Positions 1-5,510 of a DNA stretch of 6,968 nt are shown here, one piece after another (position 1 is the stretch's first letter; each line of letters begins with the position of its first letter). A model generated the notes under the pieces. That model saw only the letters and a program-made list of their open reading frames with translations. It ran no database searches and had not been told where the DNA came from. The stretch is from positions 1-6,968 of the forward strand of contig JACQZD010000211.1 in NCBI GenBank assembly GCA_016207865.1. The letters are read 5' to 3'. The stretch comes from Nitrospirota bacterium. Its GTDB lineage: Bacteria > Nitrospirota > Thermodesulfovibrionia > UBA6902 > DSMQ01. The position numbers and the translations under genes were made by a program.

Positions 1-164
1 CTTTTAAAGGTAAAGATTTTTATGATGTTAGAAATGACATAGAAACATACCTCGTGGAAAAACAATTAAACAGGAAACTGCTGGAACATATAAACGAATT
101 AAGAGAAAAATCCTACATAAGAATCCAGCTCGGCGACTTAGAAGTAAAAAGCAAGACAAGATAG
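1..164 (+). CDS. C-terminal end of a probable SurA/PpiC-type peptidyl-prolyl cis-trans isomerase (partial)
   Basis: Reading from base 3, an open frame of 53 codons ends at TAG (162-164); the start lies off the left edge. The fragment is charged and helical-looking. It carries a segment of the type I-x2-YL-x3-KQ-x9-HINELREKSYIRIQL, which resembles the helix after the last parvulin domain of SurA-like periplasmic folding factors, where an LR-x-K/A-x-I-x-I ending is usual. That family isomerises peptidyl-proline bonds and escorts outer-membrane proteins through the periplasm. The catalytic domain is not visible, so the name rests on the tail alone. The stop codon is the first three bases of a tandem repeat (162-186), so the original end of the gene may have differed. 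The gene converges on the acetyltransferase that ends at 259. I am fairly sure that it is coding and only moderately sure of the family. Confidence 0.55.
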   Translation, partial: FKGKDFYDVRNDIETYLVEKQLNRKLLEHINELREKSYIRIQLGDLEVKSKTR

Positions 165-229
165 TGTCAGTGTTTAGTGTCAGTGTCAGTTTTAAATTCT
201 TCTCACTGACACTGTTCACTGTCACAGTG
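162..229. repeat. Short tandem and inverted repeat array (GTGTCA / CTGTTCA units)
   Basis: The 12-mer TAGTGTCAGTGT occurs at 162-173 and again at 175-186. A further GTGTCA unit makes the left arm CAGTGTCAGT (181-190), which pairs perfectly with ACTGACACTG (205-214) around a 14-base loop. Heptamer-like units ACTGACA, CTGTTCA and CTGTCAC follow. The 12-mer ACTGTTCACTGT at 211-222 recurs exactly at 1337-1348, so this array belongs to the same repeat family as the one at the oxidoreductase gene junction. It fills most of the gap between two convergent genes. Confidence 0.75.
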
Positions 230-233
230 TTTT
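217..233 (+). terminator. Possible weak terminator hairpin after the left-edge gene
   Basis: CACTG (217-221) and CAGTG (225-229) form a 5-bp stem with a 3-base loop, followed directly by four T residues (230-233). The stem is short and sits inside repeat sequence. The larger 10-bp stem at 181-214 could help stop transcription from either side of this convergent gap. This is an inference from shape only. Confidence 0.3.
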
Positions 234-258
234 GGCATTTGAGCTTTGTAATTTGACA

Positions 259-717
259 TTATCCTCTCAGTTCCTTTATCACCGCCACTTCCTCGCATTC
301 AGGGAATAACGGGCACTTCAGGCAGTCGCCCCAAATCTTCTGGGGAAGGTCATTCTTGTCAATATCTTCAAACCCCATTTTTTTAAAAAATTCAGGATAA
401 TAAGTCAGCGCAAAAATCCTCTTTATGCCGAGAGTCCCGGCCTCCTTTATACATTGGTCAATCAGTTTCTTACCTATGCCGCTGCGCTGGTATTCCTCCA
501 GTACGGCAACCGACCTTATCTCGGCCAAGTCCTCCCATAAAACATGCAGCGCCGCAGTCCCTTTAATTTTTTCACCTTGTGTGCAGACAAAAAAATCCCG
601 GATATTTTCATATATTTCAGTCAGAGAACGGGGAAGCATCTCATCTTTTTTTGCAAACTTATTGATAAGCGAATGCATCGCCTTTACGTCCTCTGCCTTT
701 GCCTTTCTAACTCTCAA
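259..717 (-). CDS. GNAT-family N-acetyltransferase, probable short-form N-acetylglutamate synthase (ArgA-like)
   Basis: The 152-residue protein is a single GNAT domain that should transfer acetyl from acetyl-CoA to an amino group. The acetyl-CoA loop is Q77-R-S-G80-I-G82, after the strand IRSVAVLEEY (67-76). The pattern LPRSLTEIYENIRDFFV (28-44), the YYPEFFKKMGF segment (106-116) and a C-terminal Cys cluster C132-x2-C135-x5-C141 match the short stand-alone acetyltransferases annotated as ArgA in many bacteria. Those make N-acetylglutamate, the first step of arginine synthesis. The start is TTG at 715-717: an in-frame stop lies only 9 bases upstream, and a GAGG Shine-Dalgarno core lies 4 bases before TTG. 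It is the last gene of the minus-strand cluster, 49 bases after the oxidoreductase gamma subunit. The GNAT fold is near certain; glutamate as substrate is likely but unproven, as no other arg gene is in view. Confidence 0.85.
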   Translation of the reverse strand: MRVRKAKAEDVKAMHSLINKFAKKDEMLPRSLTEIYENIRDFFVCTQGEKIKGTAALHVLWEDLAEIRSVAVLEEYQRSGIGKKLIDQCIKEAGTLGIKRIFALTYYPEFFKKMGFEDIDKNDLPQKIWGDCLKCPLFPECEEVAVIKELRG

Positions 718-736
718 GATTCCTCACTTTCTTAAC

Positions 737-780
737 CACAGAGCACACAGAGGGGAATAGAAAATATTATGCTCTCTGTG
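737..780. repeat. CACAGAG-type interspersed inverted repeat overlapping the gamma-subunit 3' end
   Basis: CACAGAG at 737-743 is followed by CACACAGAG (744-752), a tandem pair. CTCTGTG at 774-780 is the reverse complement of CACAGAG at 746-752, across a 21-base loop. The right arm lies inside the gamma-subunit gene and encodes its last residues (KSQRA). The left arm lies in the 49-base gap before the acetyltransferase. The shape resembles the interspersed CCACAGA / ACACAGA repeats seen again at 5540-5611. It lacks a T-tract on the minus strand, so it is not an obvious intrinsic terminator. Confidence 0.55.
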
Positions 781-1345
781 ATTTTACGGTTGTATTATTA
801 AGGTTAATTCCTTCAAGTCCTCTTTTTATTGCGGTTTGATTGACCGGTATGATACCTTTTTTCCTCTCGGAAATTATATCTTCCAATGCATTAAAAACAG
901 TGTCAACGCTTATGATGCCTGTTTTGGCGATAAGCGCTCCAATCATAATCATATTTGCAATCTGGCTGCTGCCAAGCTCTTCTGCCATGCCGGTTGCATC
1001 TATCTGAAGCGCCTCAATATCCTGCCTCTTCGGAAGATTTTTTATCAGCGATGAATTCATTATCAGAAGCCCGCCTGATTTTAATTTCGGTACAAATCTC
1101 TCCATAGACGCCTCATTCATAATCAGCAGGACATCCGGCTGATTGACCACCGGAGAACCTATCATTTCATCGGATATTATTATCGTGCAGTTGGCAGTGC
1201 CGCCCCTCATCTCTGCGCCGTAGGAAGGAAAACATGTCACTTCCCTGCCTTCCAGCATGGCGGCGTATGCAAGGAGTTTTCCTGTAAATAAAACTCCCTG
1301 CCCCCCGAAGCCCGCGACAATAAGCTTTAAATTTTTACTGTTCAC
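767..1345 (-). CDS. 2-oxoacid:ferredoxin oxidoreductase, gamma subunit
   Basis: This 192-residue protein is the gamma (catalytic-domain) subunit of a cytoplasmic 2-oxoacid:ferredoxin oxidoreductase. Such enzymes oxidatively decarboxylate a 2-oxoacid to an acyl-CoA while reducing ferredoxin, or run in reverse to fix CO2. The family marks are the Gly-rich start IVAGFGGQGVLFTGKLLA (9-25), CFPSYGAEMRGGTANCTIIIS (38-58, with the conserved Arg-Gly-Gly) and the NEASMERF segment (77-84). The length is normal for the KorC/VorC type. The start is GTG at 1343-1345, the only usable start between an in-frame stop and the conserved core. It lies inside a heptamer repeat and lacks a clear Shine-Dalgarno sequence. 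The gene overlaps the end of the beta gene by 11 bases, so reinitiation after beta is the likely way it is translated. The last residues come from another repeat. Substrate (2-oxoglutarate or a branched-chain oxoacid) cannot be fixed from this subunit. Confidence 0.9.
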   Translation of the reverse strand: MNSKNLKLIVAGFGGQGVLFTGKLLAYAAMLEGREVTCFPSYGAEMRGGTANCTIIISDEMIGSPVVNQPDVLLIMNEASMERFVPKLKSGGLLIMNSSLIKNLPKRQDIEALQIDATGMAEELGSSQIANMIMIGALIAKTGIISVDTVFNALEDIISERKKGIIPVNQTAIKRGLEGINLNNTTVKSQRA

Positions 1346-1370
1346 TGTTCACCGTTGACTGTTTACCGTA
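1335..1370. repeat. Heptamer tandem repeat at the beta/gamma oxidoreductase gene junction
   Basis: Read on the minus strand, successive units are GTAAACA, GTCAACG, GTGAACA, GTGAACA and GTAAAAA, that is a degenerate GTNAACA heptamer repeated four to five times. It encodes the last eight residues and the stop of the beta subunit and supplies the GTG start of the gamma subunit. It shares the 12-mer ACTGTTCACTGT (1337-1348) with the array at 211-222. Confidence 0.8.
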
Positions 1371-2120
1371 CTTATCCTTTACCACTCCGAGCGGAAAGAC
1401 GGGAATCATTTTTTCCTTCATCCATAAAAGCGCCTCTTTGGGACTCATCCACCAGTCCGTTGGGCAGGGCGCAAGCACTTCAACAAGGCTGAAACCCTTG
1501 CCGCCAAGCTGATATTGAAAGGCCTTTTTGACGGCATTTTTGGTTTTTATAACATTCTGAGGCGAATCCATAGAAGTCCTGCAGATAAAGCCTGCTCCGT
1601 TAAGTGTGGCCAGCATCTCCGATACCTTAATCGGATGACCTGTCAGTTTTTGCTCCCTGCCTTTAGTGGTCGTGGTCGTCATTTGTCCCAACAAGGTTGT
1701 GGGCGCCATCTGACCGCCGGTCATGCCGTATGTCGCATTGTTGACAAAAATAACGCTGAAATTTTCGCCCCTTGCCGCAGCATGCACTATTTCCGCCGTG
1801 CCTATTGCGGCAAGATCGCCGTCGCCCTGATAAGTAAAAACCAGATTGTCAGGCAAAAGCCGTTTTATCGCTGTTGCAACGGCAGGAGGCCTTCCGTGGG
1901 CCGTCTCAATTACATCAAAATTGAAATAGTCATAAGCAAAGACCGCGCAGCCCACAGGCGCAAAACCTATTGTCTTTTCTCTCATGCTGAGTTCATCAAT
2001 TATTTCGGCAATTATTTTATGAAGCAGTCCATGCCCGCATCCGGGGCAAAAACGGAAAGGAACGGGCTTTAAACTATTCGGCTTAGCCGATATTTTTTTC
2101 ATCAACGATTTATTCCCCAT
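1335..2120 (-). CDS. 2-oxoacid:ferredoxin oxidoreductase, beta (thiamine pyrophosphate) subunit
   Basis: The 261-residue protein is the TPP-binding subunit that works with the gamma subunit encoded next. FCPGCGH (24-30) is the conserved N-terminal Cys motif. The TPP/Mg site is GDGDLAAIGTAEI (99-111) with the closing Asn pair N127-N128, and YGMTGGQMAPTT (131-142) follows. The region APCPTDWWMSPKEALLWM (217-234) with a PLGV ending (243-246) is typical of the VorB/KorB group rather than pyruvate enzymes; this is from memory of the family. The tail GKQSTVNSEQ is written by a heptamer repeat and is probably not ancestral. The start could be ATG at 2120 or the ATG seven codons in; neither has a well-spaced Shine-Dalgarno sequence. 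It begins 9 bases after ppx. No alpha subunit or ferredoxin-like delta subunit is adjacent, so partners must be encoded elsewhere. Confidence 0.92.
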   Translation of the reverse strand: MGNKSLMKKISAKPNSLKPVPFRFCPGCGHGLLHKIIAEIIDELSMREKTIGFAPVGCAVFAYDYFNFDVIETAHGRPPAVATAIKRLLPDNLVFTYQGDGDLAAIGTAEIVHAAARGENFSVIFVNNATYGMTGGQMAPTTLLGQMTTTTTKGREQKLTGHPIKVSEMLATLNGAGFICRTSMDSPQNVIKTKNAVKKAFQYQLGGKGFSLVEVLAPCPTDWWMSPKEALLWMKEKMIPVFPLGVVKDKYGKQSTVNSEQ

Positions 2121-2129
2121 TTATTATTC

Positions 2130-3071
2130 TTACGTCCTTATTTTACTATAAAGCTCTAAAAGTATTCCTTCCTTCAACCCATGATCGCTGACTATAATCT
2201 CATTGAAGCCGAATGTCACCATTAATTTTAAAAGTATAAGCGTGCCGGGGACTATAATGTCAAGTCTTGAAGGGTCAAAGGGATAATACTTCACCCTCTC
2301 TGCGGCGGTTACGGAAGATATTTTTAAAAAAATGTCCTTTATTTTTTTTAATGTCATCCGGCTGTTATGAATTCTGCCGGGGTCAAATCTTTTAAGGCGC
2401 TGTGCAATTGCCGATAAAGCCGTAACTGTGCCGGCCGTGCCGATAAAAACAGTATCAACGGAAAAAACCTTTTTAAAAACTTTTGCGGCAGGCGTGATTC
2501 TCCGGGAAATTTCATTGTCCATCCTCTGTAGCTCAGTCTTGAGCAGTGGGTCGTGCTTCATATATTTATCCGCCAGATATACAACGCCGAGATTCAGGCT
2601 GTGAACCAGTTCAGGCTTTTTCCGTCTGAAAAATATAAGTTCCGTGCTTCCGCCTCCAATGTCAGTCATCAGCGCGCTGACGGGCGGAGTGATGCCTGTC
2701 AGCATCCCCGCAGAAGTCATCCTGGCCTCTTTCTCCCCGCTGATGACTTCAATGTCAAACCCCGCCGCCTCTTTTGCCTTTTTTAAAAACTCATCCCTGT
2801 TTTTTGCATCCCTCAAAGCGCTGGTTGCCGCAACCGAGGTCCTCAGAACATCATGCCGGGAAATTACATTGCTGAATTTTTCAAGGGCTTCTATCCCTCT
2901 TTTTATTGCCTTTTTAGTAATCAAACCCCGGCCGGAAATCCCTTCACCAAGCCTTGTCACTATCCTTTCCGAATAAATCCTCTCAATGCCGTTTCTCTTA
3001 ACCTTCCCTATCAGAAGCCTGGTGGTATTTGTCCCTATGTCAATGGCGGCAAGAGGTCTGTTTTTCACCAT
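2130..3071 (-). CDS. Ppx/GppA-family phosphatase (exopolyphosphatase or guanosine pentaphosphatase), short form
   Basis: This 313-residue cytoplasmic protein belongs to the sugar-kinase/Hsp70-fold Ppx/GppA family, which removes terminal phosphate from polyphosphate or from pppGpp. Visible motifs are phosphate loop 1 DIGTNTTRLL (11-20), the catalytic-Glu region SGEKEAR (111-117, probably E115), phosphate loop 2 DIGGGSTEL (137-145), the GTAGTVTALSAI segment (211-222) and SDHGLKEGIL (295-304). The length matches the short form lacking the C-terminal HD-type domain of E. coli Ppx and GppA. The start is ATG at 3069-3071, set by a strong AAGGAGGAG Shine-Dalgarno sequence (3074-3082). It overlaps the mqnD stop by 7 bases (ATGGTGA), so the two are almost certainly co-transcribed and translationally coupled. 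Polyphosphate versus pppGpp specificity cannot be told from sequence alone. Confidence 0.92.
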   Translation of the reverse strand: MVKNRPLAAIDIGTNTTRLLIGKVKRNGIERIYSERIVTRLGEGISGRGLITKKAIKRGIEALEKFSNVISRHDVLRTSVAATSALRDAKNRDEFLKKAKEAAGFDIEVISGEKEARMTSAGMLTGITPPVSALMTDIGGGSTELIFFRRKKPELVHSLNLGVVYLADKYMKHDPLLKTELQRMDNEISRRITPAAKVFKKVFSVDTVFIGTAGTVTALSAIAQRLKRFDPGRIHNSRMTLKKIKDIFLKISSVTAAERVKYYPFDPSRLDIIVPGTLILLKLMVTFGFNEIIVSDHGLKEGILLELYSKIRT

Positions 3072-3925
3072 ATCTCCTCCTTGCCCTTTGGCACAATCCC
3101 CGCCTCTTCCGCTCTTCTTAAAAGTTCATTCACCGCGTTTTCTCCCTCCGGACCAAGGTCCAGGGTATAGTCATTCACATAGAGATTAATATGCTGATTG
3201 ATGACCTCCTCCGAAAGCTCCTGCGAATGTTTTTTTATATAATCAAGGGTCTCCGGGCGGTTGCCGAATGCATATTCAACGCTGGCCCTTATGAGCTTAT
3301 TGATTTTCTTATGCAAGCCCTCGCCGAGGGACCTCTTAGCGATAATGCCTCCGAGGGGAATCGGAAGTCCGGTCTCGCTCTCCCACCATTCACCGAGGTC
3401 TATGATTTTCTTTAATCCGTACGACGGGTATGTGAACCGGCTCTCATGAATTATTAATCCTGCGTCAACATCTCCATTTAAAACTGCGTCAATAATTTTA
3501 TTAAAGGGCATTTCAACGAATACAGAGTTAAGAGTTAAGAGTTTAGAGTTAGAAGTTAGGAAAAAAGGATCAAACATCTGGAGCAAAAGAAATGCCGTTG
3601 TCAGCCTTCCTGGGATAGCGATTTTTTTGCCCCGTAATTCTTCCATTGCACATTCATTTTTGGCAACCACAAGCGGACCGCACCCCCTGCCGAGCGCCCC
3701 GCCTGCCCTGAGCAGACAGTAATTCCTGCGCACATGCCCGAACGCATGATAGGAAATTTTCGTCAAATCCGGCTCTGCAGGAAGCGCCTTATGGTTCAGG
3801 GTTTCAACATCAAGCAGTATTTCATTGAATTTCAGATTTTTTGTATCTATCTTCCCATGAACAAGCGCGTAAAAAATAAAGGTATCGTTAGGACAGGGCG
3901 AATAGCCCATAGACAGGGATTTCAT
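3065..3925 (-). CDS. mqnD: 1,4-dihydroxy-6-naphthoate synthase (futalosine pathway of menaquinone synthesis)
   Basis: MqnD converts cyclic dehypoxanthinyl futalosine to 1,4-dihydroxy-6-naphthoate, a late step of the futalosine route to menaquinone. It has a periplasmic-binding-protein-like fold but no signal peptide. The signature start GYSPCPNDTFIFYALVHG is at 7-24, DVETLN at 39-44, SYHAF at 58-62, the Gly-rich GGALGRGCGPL at 75-85, and HESRFTYPSYGL (with the expected HES motif) at 160-171. The total of 286 residues is slightly long because residues of about 123-135 are written by an in-frame heptamer repeat between LLLQMFDPF and VEMPFNKIIDAV, which look contiguous in typical homologues. It is the first gene of the minus-strand cluster. 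ATG at 3925 lacks a clear Shine-Dalgarno sequence, and a second ATG at codon 6 is possible. Other mqn genes are not in the window. Confidence 0.93.
   Translation of the reverse strand: MKSLSMGYSPCPNDTFIFYALVHGKIDTKNLKFNEILLDVETLNHKALPAEPDLTKISYHAFGHVRRNYCLLRAGGALGRGCGPLVVAKNECAMEELRGKKIAIPGRLTTAFLLLQMFDPFFLTSNSKLLTLNSVFVEMPFNKIIDAVLNGDVDAGLIIHESRFTYPSYGLKKIIDLGEWWESETGLPIPLGGIIAKRSLGEGLHKKINKLIRASVEYAFGNRPETLDYIKKHSQELSEEVINQHINLYVNDYTLDLGPEGENAVNELLRRAEEAGIVPKGKEEIW
3524..3558. repeat. Five-unit heptamer tandem repeat inside mqnD
   Basis: On the plus strand the units are AGAGTTA, AGAGTTA, AGAGTTT, AGAGTTA and GAAGTTA. The 35 bases keep the mqnD frame open and encode roughly residues 123-135 (LTSNSKLLTLNSV). 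The unit length matches the arrays at 162-229 and 1335-1370, but the unit sequence differs. Confidence 0.85.
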
Positions 3926-3966
3926 TTAGATGATATTTTAAAAAATATTTTTATTGATAAAAACAT

Positions 3967-3980
3967 CATAAAATTTTATG
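3967..3980. promoter_or_regulatory. Perfect 14-bp palindrome at the mqnD transcription start, possible operator
   Basis: CATAAAATTTTATG is its own reverse complement and covers the predicted transcription start of the mqnD promoter, directly downstream of the -10 box. A dimeric repressor bound here would block initiation. AT-rich palindromes arise easily by chance in such sequence, so this is only a candidate. Confidence 0.35.
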
Positions 3981-3982
3981 TT

Positions 3983-4012
3983 ATCATAGTTAAGGGCAGG
4001 GCTAAATGTCAA
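3983..4012 (-). promoter_or_regulatory. Sigma70-type promoter for the mqnD operon
   Basis: On the minus strand a perfect -35 TTGACA (4007-4012) is followed after 18 bases by -10 TATGAT (3983-3988). Transcription would begin near 3976, leaving a leader of about 50 bases before the mqnD ATG. No other promoter is apparent in the tightly packed cluster downstream, so it probably serves all five genes. Confidence 0.6.
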
Positions 4013-4020
4013 ACACGGGA

Positions 4021-4049
4021 TTCACACAAAACCTTAACATACTTATTAT
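4021..4049 (+). promoter_or_regulatory. Possible sigma70-type promoter for the diguanylate cyclase
   Basis: TTCACA (4021-4026, five of six bases of TTGACA) and TATTAT (4044-4049) are separated by 17 bases and point toward the gene starting at 4067. The predicted leader is only about ten bases with no recognisable Shine-Dalgarno sequence, so translation may depend on a near-leaderless start, or the promoter call may be wrong. Confidence 0.4.
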
Positions 4050-4066
4050 ACTTTTAAAGTACTGTT

Positions 4067-5494
4067 ATGAAACTTAAGCAAGGGTTAAATCTGATAAGCT
4101 TTTTAATCACCGCCGCCCTGTTAACTGCAATAGGCGCCTCATATCAGCTAATCACTGCCGCTTCTGAAAATTCAAGCTCTGCGCTTTATCTGTTAATAAT
4201 TCTATCCGTAACGGCAATAGCCGCCGCCCTAATAACCCTGAGATGGCTGATAAGCAGGCTGGTTAATCCTATTGCTGAGCTGACACATTCAGTCCGGAGC
4301 ATAGCCGGAGGATATAATTCCCCGATTAATATATGCGGCACAAATGAACTGCAGTCAATCGCCGCTGATATTAACACGATAGTTTCAGCGCACAGAGAAA
4401 AAATATCCTCTCTTGAAAATGCGATTGACGAAAAACAAAAGTCCGTGCGGGAGATGGCCTTTCTGAATGAACTCATGGGATTTACAACATCTGAAACAAA
4501 ATTTGACGTCATCATGAAAAATCTCGTAGACAGGACCAAGGATCTTGTTAAGTCAGAGTATTGCGCCGCCATAATTTTTGAGCCCGGATCATACTTAACA
4601 AGATTTTTTGTCACAAGCCGAGACTCCCAGAACCCGCCGGCAATCAGCCTGTCGCCTGAGGGTTTTTTCAGGAAACTATTGCGGAATCAGCTGCCTATAA
4701 TGGTTTCGGCCGGTCATGCTGGAACCGGGAGCAAGGCAGCACACAGCGCATCCTGCTCACAGCAGTATTTAAATCTCACGGAATTAAATTTAGAGGTCAG
4801 GGACCTGTTGGCCGTACCTTTGATATTCTCCTCCGAGCTTTTGGGATTACTGCTGACCGCCAATAAGATTGACGGCACCTTTGAGCAGGACGATGAAGAC
4901 AAGCTCATGAATTTTGCATTCCAGGCCTTCCAGATAATTGCAATGCACGACAAGATTGCAAATCTCGCAATCACCGATGGACTTACCGGTCTTAATAATC
5001 ACAGGCATTTTCAGGAAAGATTAAGAGAAGAAGTTGAAATGTCAAGGCGCTATGGAAGGTCGCTCTCCCTGCTGATTCTTGACATTGATCATTTTAAGGC
5101 GTTTAATGACGCACACGGACACCAGACCGGAGACAAGGCGCTCAAAATGATTGCCGCCTTAATAGAGGAGCAGGTGCGCCGTACGGATTTCGCCGCACGG
5201 TACGGTGGAGAGGAATTCAGCATAATAATGCCTGAGACCGTTTACAGCGGCGCAAAGATATTTGCGGAAAGGCTGAGGAAAAAAATCGCCGGAACTCCTT
5301 TCCCCCGCTCGGACGGCGAAAAGGCGCTTATAACCGTAAGCATTGGCTTTGCATCCATACCTGAAAATACAAAAGACAGAAACGAGCTGATTGAAATGGC
5401 AGACAGGGCGCTGTATTATGCCAAGGAGCACGGAAGAAATGCCTCTTATGGTTTCACAGATACCCGGTCAAAGCATACAAAGCTGAAGCACTAA
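4067..5494 (+). CDS. Membrane-anchored diguanylate cyclase (HAMP-GAF-GGDEF)
   Basis: The 475-residue protein should join two GTP into the second messenger cyclic di-GMP at the inner face of the inner membrane. Two hydrophobic segments (about 8-30 and 39-58) are joined by a loop of only about 8 residues. Then come a HAMP-like linker with its Pro (N67-P68, about 59-112), a short coiled coil (about 108-130), a GAF-like sensor domain (about 134-297), and the catalytic GGDEF domain from TDGLTGLNNHRHF (303-315). The active site reads G380-G-E-E-F384, and the metal/nucleotide segment LDIDHFKAFND is 338-348. An intact inhibitory site R371-x2-D374 sits five residues before it, so product feedback is expected. 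The outside loop is too small for a sensor, so input more likely comes through the GAF domain or the membrane. ATG at 4067 is the first start after an in-frame stop. The gene is divergent from mqnD and stands alone. Confidence 0.93.
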   Translation: MKLKQGLNLISFLITAALLTAIGASYQLITAASENSSSALYLLIILSVTAIAAALITLRWLISRLVNPIAELTHSVRSIAGGYNSPINICGTNELQSIAADINTIVSAHREKISSLENAIDEKQKSVREMAFLNELMGFTTSETKFDVIMKNLVDRTKDLVKSEYCAAIIFEPGSYLTRFFVTSRDSQNPPAISLSPEGFFRKLLRNQLPIMVSAGHAGTGSKAAHSASCSQQYLNLTELNLEVRDLLAVPLIFSSELLGLLLTANKIDGTFEQDDEDKLMNFAFQAFQIIAMHDKIANLAITDGLTGLNNHRHFQERLREEVEMSRRYGRSLSLLILDIDHFKAFNDAHGHQTGDKALKMIAALIEEQVRRTDFAARYGGEEFSIIMPETVYSGAKIFAERLRKKIAGTPFPRSDGEKALITVSIGFASIPENTKDRNELIEMADRALYYAKEHGRNASYGFTDTRSKHTKLKH

Positions 5495-5510
5495 TATTTT
5501 TTAATATGAA

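Noticed and set aside
162..229. CRISPR-like array
   Set aside because: The units are only 6-13 bases with no spacers of constant length and no cas genes nearby, so it is a simple tandem repeat.
425..760. Plus-strand open frame of 111 codons
   Set aside because: It lies antisense to the well-supported acetyltransferase, shows no recognisable motif, and is best explained as a shadow frame.
1515..2072. Plus-strand open frame of 185 codons
   Set aside because: It is fully antisense to the oxidoreductase beta gene. Its translation is rich in Arg, Cys and His with no family resemblance, as expected from the complement of a real gene.
3734..4057. Plus-strand open frame of 107 codons running through the mqnD promoter
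   Set aside because: Most of it is antisense to the start of mqnD and the rest covers the divergent promoter region. There is no motif or ribosome site to support it.
3926..4066. Riboswitch or structured leader in the divergent intergenic region
   Set aside because: The leaders are about 50 bases (mqnD) and about 10 bases (cyclase), too short for a known riboswitch aptamer, and I see no c-di-GMP or other aptamer motif.
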